Positions 57,398-64,000 of a stretch of 64,000 nt of DNA are shown here, one piece after another; the first letter of the stretch is position 1; each line of letters begins with the position of its first letter. The notes below the pieces were generated by a model. That model was not told the DNA's origin. It searched no databases and saw nothing but the letters and a program-made list of their open reading frames with translations. A program made the position numbers and the translations under genes. The DNA comes from Prevotella sp. UBA2456 (GTDB taxonomy: Bacteria > Bacteroidota > Bacteroidia > Bacteroidales > Bacteroidaceae): positions 8,380 through 72,379 of the forward strand of contig DDPY01000019.1 in the NCBI GenBank assembly GCA_002342415.1, read 5' to 3'.

Positions 57398-59539
57398 ATG
57401 ATATTTTTATCCACATATTTCCCTATTACGAGTCCGACGCTGATATTTTTCGTCGTACTGATTATCATCCTGTTTGCCCCAATCATTATGGGCAAGCTGA
57501 GGATTCCGCACATCATCGGTATGGTGCTGGCGGGAATGCTGATAGGGCAGAACGGGCTGAATGTGCTGACGCGCGACTCGTCGTTCGAGCTCTTCGGGAA
57601 GGTTGGACTGCTCTATATTATGTTCCTGGCAGGACTGGAGATGGACTTGGAGAGCGTGAAGAAGAACTCGCGGCGGTTTCTTGTCTTCGGACTGCTGACC
57701 TGCCTGATACCGTTGGCGCTGACTTACGGGATGTCGCGCTGGCTGCTGGAATACAGTCATACGGCTTCGTTCCTGTTAGGATGTATCATGGCTTCGAACA
57801 CGCTGATAGCCTATCCCATCATCACGCGCTATGGATTGCAGCGCGACTCGAGCGTGATGCTCAGTGTGGGGTCGAGCATGCTGTCACTGTTCCTGTCGCT
57901 GATGATGCTGGCAGCCCTCTCGGCAGCCTACAAGGGAGATACGGGCATCGGCTTCTGGCTGTTGTTCCTGCTGAAGTTTGCGGCGTTCCTCGCCGTGCTG
58001 GCATGGACGCTTCCCAAGCTGGCGCGATATTTCCTGAGGCGCTATTCCGATGCGGTGATGCAGTATATCTTTGTGCTCAGTGCCATGTTCTTGTCGGCGG
58101 CTTTGTCGGAGGCTGTCGGCGTGGAGGGCATCGTGGGCGCATTCCTCTCAGGACTCATCCTAAACCGCTATATCCCCCATGTGTCGCCGCTGATGAACCG
58201 CATCGAGTTTATCGGCAACGCGCTGTTCATCCCCTATTTCCTCATTGGCGTGGGCATGCTTATCAATGTGCGCACCCTGTTTGAGGGCGTTCACATGCTT
58301 TGGATAGTGACGATGATTGCCTTTTTCGGCACTTTCGGCAAGGCTGTGGCAGCCTATCTGTCGAGCCTGTTGTTCCGTCTGCCCAAGTCGGCCGGTAACA
58401 TGATGTTCGGCCTGACCTGTGCCCATGCGGCAGGAGCTATCGCAATGGTGATGGTGGGCATGCAACTTGAGGTGAGTCCCGGGGTCTATCTGGTGAACGA
58501 CGAGATACTGAATGGCGTGGTGATTATGATTCTCATCACGTGCATCATCTCGACCCTGATGACGCAGCATGCCTCGCAGCAGATTATATTGGCCAACCGC
58601 GAGGCGAACACCGGCATGGAAGCTCGCGATAGCGATGACGAGAAGATCATGCTCTGCGTGAAGTATCCCGAGATAGCCCCCCAGCTGCTGGAACTGGCTA
58701 TCATGGTGCGCAACGAGCAGCTGAACCGCGGTCTGGTGGCTCTGAACGTGGTGTACGACGATGCCCTGTCGGCCAGTCACCGCGAACAAGGACTGCAACT
58801 GCTGGAGCGGCTGCAGCAACGTGCCGCAGCCAGCGATATCCGTATGCAGACGCAGGTGAGGCTGGCCTCGAATATTGCCAACGGCATCAAGCATGCCTTC
58901 CGCGAGTTTGGCGCCTCGGAGATTATCATGGGTATGCATGTGCATACGGACGTGAACCCGAAGTTCTGGGGCGAGTTTATCCAGAGCCTCTACAACGGAC
59001 TGAACCGCCAGATTGTGCTGACGCGCTTCGTGCAGCCGCTGAACACGCTGCGGCGCATCCAGGTGGCAGTGCCGTCGAGGGCCGAGTTCGAACCGGGCTT
59101 CCATCGCTGGCTGGAACGGCTGAGCCGTATGGCGAGCAATCTGGACTGCCGCATCCAGTTTCATGGGCGCAACGAGTCGCTGGAGCTCATCCGCGAATAT
59201 ATCAACAACCACCATCCCTCCGTGCGGGCGGAATATACGTTCATGGGTCATTGGAACGAATTGCCTACGCTGGCTGCCAACATCAACGACGACCACATGT
59301 TTGTGGTCATCACGGCCCGTAAGGGTACCATCTCGTACAAGAGTGCCCTGGAGCGGTTGCCAAATGAGCTGCAGCAACACTTCTCGGGCAAGAACCTCAT
59401 GATACTCTTCCCCGACCAGTATGGCGATGCCAAGGAAGAGAGCATGACCTTCACGGCCGCCCAGCATCAGGAGGAGAGCAGCGTCTACGACACGATAGCG
59501 CGCTGGATACATAGTAAGAGTAAAAAGGTAAGAAAGTAA
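57398..59539 (+). CDS. CPA2-type cation:proton antiporter with C-terminal UspA-like region
   Basis: 713 residues. The N-terminal ~395 residues form the 12-13 helix Na+/H+ exchanger domain (LRIPHIIGMVLAGMLIGQNGLNVL, GLLYIMFLAGLEMDLE, VEGIVGAFLSGLILNRYIP). The acidic transport motif reads FLAGLEMD. The C-terminal ~300 residues contain two universal-stress-protein-like halves (IIMGMHVHTDVNPKFWG, then MFVVITARKGTISYK). No KTN/TrkA nucleotide-binding domain is seen. Probably pH or ion homeostasis. lolD follows 21 bp downstream. Confidence 0.92.
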   Translation: MIFLSTYFPITSPTLIFFVVLIIILFAPIIMGKLRIPHIIGMVLAGMLIGQNGLNVLTRDSSFELFGKVGLLYIMFLAGLEMDLESVKKNSRRFLVFGLLTCLIPLALTYGMSRWLLEYSHTASFLLGCIMASNTLIAYPIITRYGLQRDSSVMLSVGSSMLSLFLSLMMLAALSAAYKGDTGIGFWLLFLLKFAAFLAVLAWTLPKLARYFLRRYSDAVMQYIFVLSAMFLSAALSEAVGVEGIVGAFLSGLILNRYIPHVSPLMNRIEFIGNALFIPYFLIGVGMLINVRTLFEGVHMLWIVTMIAFFGTFGKAVAAYLSSLLFRLPKSAGNMMFGLTCAHAAGAIAMVMVGMQLEVSPGVYLVNDEILNGVVIMILITCIISTLMTQHASQQIILANREANTGMEARDSDDEKIMLCVKYPEIAPQLLELAIMVRNEQLNRGLVALNVVYDDALSASHREQGLQLLERLQQRAAASDIRMQTQVRLASNIANGIKHAFREFGASEIIMGMHVHTDVNPKFWGEFIQSLYNGLNRQIVLTRFVQPLNTLRRIQVAVPSRAEFEPGFHRWLERLSRMASNLDCRIQFHGRNESLELIREYINNHHPSVRAEYTFMGHWNELPTLAANINDDHMFVVITARKGTISYKSALERLPNELQQHFSGKNLMILFPDQYGDAKEESMTFTAAQHQEESSVYDTIARWIHSKSKKVRK

Positions 59540-59560
59540 GAACGTAAAAAGATAAAAGCA

Positions 59561-60322
59561 ATGATAGATATTAAGGGAATCAAGAAGAGCTTTGGTACGT
59601 TGGAAGTATTGAAAGGCATCGACCTGCATATAGATAAAGGTGAGGTGGTCAGTATTGTCGGTCCCAGTGGAGCCGGCAAGACCACGCTGCTGCAGATTAT
59701 CGGAACGCTGGATAAGCCGGATGCGGGCAGCGTCTGTGTAGACGGAGTTGACACCACACGGTTGTCGAGCAAACAGCTTTCCGACTTCCGCAACCGCCAT
59801 ATCGGTTTCGTGTTTCAGTTCCACCAGCTGTTGCCCGAGTTTACTGCTATCGAGAACATCATGATTCCCGCCTACATTTCGGGAGCCTCGCCCAAGGATG
59901 CCCGCCGTCGCGCCGAGGAACTGTTGCGGTTTATGGGACTGAGCGACCGTGCCCAGCATAAGCCTAACGAGCTGTCGGGAGGCGAGAAGCAGCGCGTGGC
60001 GGTGGCCCGTGCCCTTATCAACCAGCCCGCTGTCATCCTGGCCGACGAGCCCAGTGGCTCGCTGGACTCCAAGAACAAGGAAGAGTTGCACCAGCTCTTC
60101 TTCGACCTGCGCGACAAATACGGCCAGACCTTCGTCATCGTTACTCATGACGAAGGTCTGGCCAGTATCACCGACCGCACCATCAAAATGCGCGACGGTT
60201 TGTTAGAACTCGGCGCTCTTGGGAGTACGGGGGAAGGGGATGACGTCGCGGATGTTCTGCATGCCGGTGACGAAGAGGATCAGGCGCTCGAAGCCCAGAC
60301 CGAAGCCGGCATGGGGGCATGA
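59561..60322 (+). CDS. lolD: Lipoprotein-releasing ABC ATPase LolD-like, with antisense-encoded C-terminal extension
   Basis: 253 residues. Walker A GPSGAGKTTLL, signature LSGGEKQRVAVARAL and Walker B ILADEPSGSLDSKN define the LolD/MacB ATPase class. The canonical protein would end near DRTIKMRDGLLE (about 60216). Instead the frame stays open for another ~35 acidic residues (GSTGEGDDVADVLHAGDEEDQALEAQTEAGMGA), entirely antisense to the 3' end of asnS, giving a 120-bp convergent overlap. The core is certain; the tail may be a consequence of a lost stop codon. Confidence 0.9.
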   Translation: MIDIKGIKKSFGTLEVLKGIDLHIDKGEVVSIVGPSGAGKTTLLQIIGTLDKPDAGSVCVDGVDTTRLSSKQLSDFRNRHIGFVFQFHQLLPEFTAIENIMIPAYISGASPKDARRRAEELLRFMGLSDRAQHKPNELSGGEKQRVAVARALINQPAVILADEPSGSLDSKNKEELHQLFFDLRDKYGQTFVIVTHDEGLASITDRTIKMRDGLLELGALGSTGEGDDVADVLHAGDEEDQALEAQTEAGMGA

Positions 60323-61657
60323 GCCCCAGCGACGGGTGTCGATATACCACCACAGGTGGGTCTTGTCCATCTCGCGGCGGTCTATCTCGCCCATCAGCTT
60401 GTCCAGACTCTCCTCACGCACCGAGCCGCCGATAATCTCGCCAATCTGCGGGAACAGCACATCGGTGCCCTGCATCGTAGGACCGGGAGCAATGGCGCCC
60501 TTGTAGCCTACCGAACCGCCGTCGGCAGTATCCTCGTTCTGCTTCATGTAGAACGACTTGAACGCGCGGGGATAGTCGGTCATGATGACGGGCTTCTTGA
60601 AGTGCTCCTCCACGAGGTAGCGCTCGTGCTCCGAAGCCAGGTCGTCGCCCCAGTTGCAGGGGAATTCAAACTTATGGCCGTTCTTGATAGCCTCTTGCAG
60701 GATGCGGATGCCTTCGGTGTAGGGCAGGCGCACGAAGGTCTCCTTCAGTACCCCCTCAAGGCGGGCAATGAGTGTCTTGTCTATCATCTGGTTCAAGAAC
60801 TGCAGGTCGTCCTTGCAGTTATCCAGTGCCCAGCGTACACAGTATTTGATGAAGTCTTCCTCCAGGTCCATCAGCTCCTCCTGGTCGATGAAGGCCACCT
60901 CGGGCTCCACCATCCAGAACTCGGCCAAGTGGCGCGGAGTGTTGGAGTTCTCGGCACGGAAGGTCGGGCCAAAGGTGTAGATGGCACCTAGGGCGGTGGC
61001 TCCCAGCTCACCCTCCAGCTGGCCGCTGACGGTCAGCGAGGTCTGCTCGCCGAAGAAGTCGTCGTCGTAGATAATCTTTCCTTGCTCGTCCTTCTTCAGG
61101 TCATAGAGGTTCTTGGTGGTCACCTGGAACATGTTGCCTGCGCCCTCACAGTCGGAGGCTGTGATGAGCGGAGTGTGGAAGTAGAAGAATCCATGCTCGT
61201 GGAAGTAGGTGTGGATGGCCATTGCCATATTGTGGCGGATGCGCATGACGGCACCGAAGGTATTGGTGCGCAGACGCATGTGGGCATTCTTGCGCATCAC
61301 CTCGAACGACTGGCCTTTCTTCTGCATGGGATAGGTGTTGTCGCAGAGTCCGTAGATTTCGAGGGCAGTGGCCTGCACCTCGCTGGTCTGTCCGGCACCC
61401 TGGCTCTCCACCAGTGTTCCTACTGCGCAGATGCAGCTGCCAGTGGTGATGTCCTTGAGCAGCTGCTCGTCAAACTTGGTGGGGTCGACCACCACCTGTA
61501 CATTCTTGATGGTAGAGCCGTCGTTCAGTGCGATGAAGTCGACGGCCTTGCTCGAACGGTGGGTACGTACCCAGCCCTTCACGCATACCTCTTTTCCAAA
61601 ATCCGTACTCTTCAGTACGTCAATTATCTTTGTTCGTTTCATTTTTTCATTTCTCAT
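60203..61657 (-). CDS. asnS: Asparaginyl-tRNA synthetase
   Basis: About 484 residues. N-terminal OB-fold anticodon domain (VCVKGWVRTHRSSKAVDFIALNDGS), then the class II core: motif 2 TFGPTFRAENSNTPRHLAEFWMVEPE and motif 3 GFGLGFERLILFVTGMQNIRDVIPFPR. It charges tRNA-Asn. The ATG at 61657 abuts the stop of the pseudouridine synthase gene (TAAATG), suggesting coupling; the ATG at 61642 (MKRTKIID) is an alternative start. Confidence 0.96.
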   Translation of the reverse strand: MRNEKMKRTKIIDVLKSTDFGKEVCVKGWVRTHRSSKAVDFIALNDGSTIKNVQVVVDPTKFDEQLLKDITTGSCICAVGTLVESQGAGQTSEVQATALEIYGLCDNTYPMQKKGQSFEVMRKNAHMRLRTNTFGAVMRIRHNMAMAIHTYFHEHGFFYFHTPLITASDCEGAGNMFQVTTKNLYDLKKDEQGKIIYDDDFFGEQTSLTVSGQLEGELGATALGAIYTFGPTFRAENSNTPRHLAEFWMVEPEVAFIDQEELMDLEEDFIKYCVRWALDNCKDDLQFLNQMIDKTLIARLEGVLKETFVRLPYTEGIRILQEAIKNGHKFEFPCNWGDDLASEHERYLVEEHFKKPVIMTDYPRAFKSFYMKQNEDTADGGSVGYKGAIAPGPTMQGTDVLFPQIGEIIGGSVREESLDKLMGEIDRREMDKTHLWWYIDTRRWGSCPHAGFGLGFERLILFVTGMQNIRDVIPFPRTPKSAEF

Positions 61658-63082
61658 TTATTCGTAAGCTCCCATTCTCAGGCGGTCTACCTCCTCCTCG
61701 GTGAGGTATCGCCAGTCGCCGCGGCGCACGTTCTTCTTGGTGAGGCCGGCAAACTGCACGCGGTCGAGCTTGGTCACCTTGTAGCCTAAGCTCTCGAAGA
61801 TGCGGCGCACGATGCGGTTCTTGCCCGAGTGGATCTCGATGCCGATCGACTTCTTGTCCTTCTCGTCGGTGTACTCGATGGCATCGGCCTTGATCTCGCC
61901 GTCTTCCAGCTGGATGCCGGTGGCAATCAGCTCCATGTCGTGAGCGGTCACGTTCTTGTCGAGGTGTACGTGGTAGATCTTCTTCTTCAGGAACTTGGGA
62001 TGTGTCAGTTTCGAGGCGAGGTCGCCATCGTTGGTGAGCAGCAGTACGCCCGTGGTGTTACGGTCCAGTCGGCCTACGGGATAGATGCGCTCCTGGCAGG
62101 CACCCTTGACGAGGTCCATCACAGTCTTGCGCTGCTGGGGGTCGTCGCTGGTGGTGACATAGTCCTTGGGCTTGTTAAGCAGCACGTAGACCTTCTTCTC
62201 GGGTGTCACGGGGCTGTCGTGGAACAGCACCGTGTCCGTGCGCAGCACCTTGCTGCCCAGCTCGGTGACCACCTCGCCGTTGACCTTTACGACACCGGCC
62301 TGGATGAACTCGTCGGCCTCGCGACGGCTGCACACGCCGGCATTGGCCAAGAACTTGTTCAGGCGGATGGGCTCGTTGGGATCGTAGTTCTCTTCCTTAT
62401 ACTCTATGCGCTTCTTCAGCGAGTATTTCGCATTGGGATCGTACGGGCCGCGCTGCTTCTTCTTGTAGGGAGTATAGCCGTTGCCGTAGGGCTTGCCGCC
62501 GTAGTTGGGGTTGTAGCCGCCCTGACGGGGCTGGTATCCGCCACGCTGCTGGTAGTTGCCGCGAGGCTGGTATCCGCCTTCCTGCTGCTGACCGTATTGC
62601 TGACGGGGACGGTATCCGCCCTGCTGCTGGCCATACTGTGGACGGGGGCGATAGCCGCCTTCCTGCTGCTGGCCGTGTTGCTGACCATACTGCTGTCCGT
62701 ACTGTGGACGGGGACGATAGCCGCCCTCCTGCTGGCCGTATTGTGGGCGGGGACGATAGCCCCCTTCCTGGTTATAGTTGTTGCGGGGACGGTAGCCGCC
62801 TTCCTGGTTATAGCTGTTGCGGGGGCGATAGTTGCCGTGCTGCGGGGCGCTGCCCTGAAGACTGGCACCAAAACCCTCGGGACGGAAGCCGCCTTCCTCC
62901 TGATGCTGACTGCGATTGTAACCCTGGTTGTAGGGACGTGTCTGCTGGTTGATGCGGGGACGGGGTGAACGTCCGGGGCGATAGCCCTGATAGCCGCTGG
63001 CAGACTCTGTGTGCTGTGTGGAAGACTGCTCTTCCTTCTTCGACTCCTGGTCGAAATTCTTGTTCTCGTTTTCAAAATCCAT
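61658..63082 (-). CDS. RluB/RsuA-type pseudouridine synthase with long RGGY/Q-rich N-terminus
   Basis: 474 residues. The first ~230 residues are low-complexity, rich in Gly, Gln, Arg, Tyr and Pro, with repeats of the type EGGYRPRPQYGQQ. Then comes an S4 RNA-binding domain (IRLNKFLANAGVCSRREADEFIQAGVVKVNG) and the RsuA/RluB/E/F catalytic domain with GRLDRNTTGVLLLTNDGDLA, catalytic Asp in RLDRNT. It modifies rRNA, probably 23S as RluB does. The N-terminus resembles RGG/prion-like segments of RNA-binding proteins. Confidence 0.93.
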   Translation of the reverse strand: MDFENENKNFDQESKKEEQSSTQHTESASGYQGYRPGRSPRPRINQQTRPYNQGYNRSQHQEEGGFRPEGFGASLQGSAPQHGNYRPRNSYNQEGGYRPRNNYNQEGGYRPRPQYGQQEGGYRPRPQYGQQYGQQHGQQQEGGYRPRPQYGQQQGGYRPRQQYGQQQEGGYQPRGNYQQRGGYQPRQGGYNPNYGGKPYGNGYTPYKKKQRGPYDPNAKYSLKKRIEYKEENYDPNEPIRLNKFLANAGVCSRREADEFIQAGVVKVNGEVVTELGSKVLRTDTVLFHDSPVTPEKKVYVLLNKPKDYVTTSDDPQQRKTVMDLVKGACQERIYPVGRLDRNTTGVLLLTNDGDLASKLTHPKFLKKKIYHVHLDKNVTAHDMELIATGIQLEDGEIKADAIEYTDEKDKKSIGIEIHSGKNRIVRRIFESLGYKVTKLDRVQFAGLTKKNVRRGDWRYLTEEEVDRLRMGAYE

Positions 63083-63158
63083 GATGTTGTTCTCCTTTTT
63101 TGTTTTTAGCTGAGGGCCTCACGGCTCTCTTCTTGTGTTGTTGATAATCTTTAAATAA

Positions 63159-64000
63159 TTAAATTCCGGTATAGTTCATCGGCGTAATAGCCATTAACTC
63201 TTCTTTTACCTCGGGGCTGACTTCTAACTGCTGGATGAAGTCGTGGATGGTCTCCTCGGTCATCTTCTGGTTGGTGCGTGTGAGCGCTTTCAGTGCCTCG
63301 TAGGGGTGCGGGTAGGCCTCGCGGCGCAGGATGGTCTGGATGGCTTCAGCCACGACGGCCCATGTCTGCTCCAGGTCTTGTTGCAGCTTCTCCTCGTTGA
63401 GGATGAGTTTGCGCAAGCCTTTCAGCGTGCTCTGCACGGCGATGAGGGCGTGTCCCATTGGCACACCGACGTTGCGCAGTACGGTAGAGTCGGTGAGGTC
63501 GCGCTGCAGACGGCTCACGGGCAGCTTCTGTGCGAGGAACGTCAGCACGGCGTTGGCCATTCCCATGTTGCCCTCCGAGTTCTCGAAGTCGATGGGGTTC
63601 ACCTTGTGGGGCATGGCACTGGAGCCCACCTCGCCGGCCTTGATCTTCTGCTTGAAGTACTCCATCGAGATATACATCCAGAAGTCGCGGTCCAGGTCGA
63701 TGATGATGGTGTTGATGCGGCGCATGGCGTCGAAGAGTGCGCCCAGCCAGTCGTAGTTCGATATCTGGGTCGTCCACTGCTCGCGCTCCAGTCCTAACTT
63801 GTCGGCCACGAAGCTGTTGCCGAACTCGCGCCAGTCATACTGCGGATAGGCCACGTGGTGGGCGTTGTAGTTGCCCGTGGCGCCGCCGAACTTGGCGGTG
63901 ATGGGGGTGTCCTTCAGGGCGCGCAACTGCTCCTCCAGGCGGTAGACATACACCATCACCTCTTTGCCCAGTCGGGTGGGGGAGGCGGGCTGTCCGTGCG
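63159..64000 (-). CDS. purB: Adenylosuccinate lyase, C-terminal part (5' end outside window)
   Basis: The frame is open to the right edge, where it reads GHGQPASPTRLGKE-like sequence, the THGQPASPT substrate motif of PurB. The remaining ~280 residues include the family signature SSAMPHKVNPIDFENSEGN with the flexible catalytic loop, and LQRDLTDSTVLRNVGVPMGH. The enzyme acts twice in purine synthesis (SAICAR to AICAR; adenylosuccinate to AMP). The Met at 63959 is internal and not the start. Confidence 0.96.
   Translation of the reverse strand, partial: HGQPASPTRLGKEVMVYVYRLEEQLRALKDTPITAKFGGATGNYNAHHVAYPQYDWREFGNSFVADKLGLEREQWTTQISNYDWLGALFDAMRRINTIIIDLDRDFWMYISMEYFKQKIKAGEVGSSAMPHKVNPIDFENSEGNMGMANAVLTFLAQKLPVSRLQRDLTDSTVLRNVGVPMGHALIAVQSTLKGLRKLILNEEKLQQDLEQTWAVVAEAIQTILRREAYPHPYEALKALTRTNQKMTEETIHDFIQQLEVSPEVKEELMAITPMNYTGI

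Noticed and set aside
58160..60148. 662-codon open frame antisense to the antiporter and lolD genes
   Set aside because: Spans two well-supported genes on the other strand and has shadow-type composition.

Overview
The window looks like a chromosomal segment of a Prevotella-type member of the Bacteroidales. The evidence is gene content typical of Bacteroidetes (DUF4831, PorT-like barrel, MG2-domain proteins, free-standing AICAR transformylase, BspA-like leucine-rich repeats with a C-terminal sorting-type tail) and promoters of the Bacteroidetes form (-33 TTTG, about 20 bp, -7 TAnnTTTG) in front of many genes. The assignment is by recognition; no database search was possible.

Layout. 1-1.2 kb: end of the ribosomal protein operon (rpoA, rplQ). 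1.4-10 kb: glycine-zipper lipoprotein, RlpA, glutamate dehydrogenase, DASS transporter, a REC-REC-PEP/pyruvate-binding fusion protein, a YqiA-like hydrolase. 10-12 kb: aquaporin and class II aldolase. 12-19.7 kb: metallophosphoesterase/DUF4831/Nnr on minus, then hpt-adk-obg-pgeF-M23 on plus. 19.7-25.4 kb: ECF sigma/anti-sigma operon with two large MG2-type secreted proteins. 25.5-30.8 kb: M23-LysM endopeptidase and a pdxJ-DJ-1-ispD-recG operon. 30.7-34.3 kb: a 1.07 kb direct duplication of nadK plus the pdxJ 5' end, bracketing an AT-rich leucine-rich-repeat gene. 34.7-42.6 kb: GntR(YtrA-type)-controlled ABC exporter (one permease frameshifted), then a MacAB-like exporter with adaptor, and msrA. 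42.8-50.3 kb: GH53 galactanase, AICAR transformylase, rplS, a two-gene 5'-nucleotidase, PorT-like barrel, a 55-residue ferredoxin, a coiled-coil lipoprotein. 50.4-64 kb: rsmI, tdk, tRNA-Lys, AraC regulator, amidohydrolase, GNAT, asd, cation/proton antiporter, lolD, asnS, an RluB-type pseudouridine synthase with a long repetitive N-terminus, and truncated purB.

The most unusual signal lies mainly between the genes. Six short arrays, each built on its own locus-specific palindromic word, repeat with an exact 21- or 22-bp period (about two helical turns): 1248-1301, 23524-23586 (inside a coding sequence, 66 bp so in frame), 34368-34446, 42640-42699, 55361-55460 and 55638-55709. Two further arrays of ACTAGT repeat at about 10 bp (one turn) inside the MacAB-like operon. 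Several other gaps carry degenerate period-7 repeats, and two arrays sit beside hairpins that share the 15-bp core CCCTTTGTACATCGG although their stems differ. I know of no named element that fits all this. Other notable points are the nadK duplication with promoter capture, palindromic operators at the gdhA, ferredoxin and ABC-operon promoters, a palindromic insertion in ispD, and a cluster of genes whose -7 box lies only 5-9 bp before the ATG, which predicts leaderless mRNAs.
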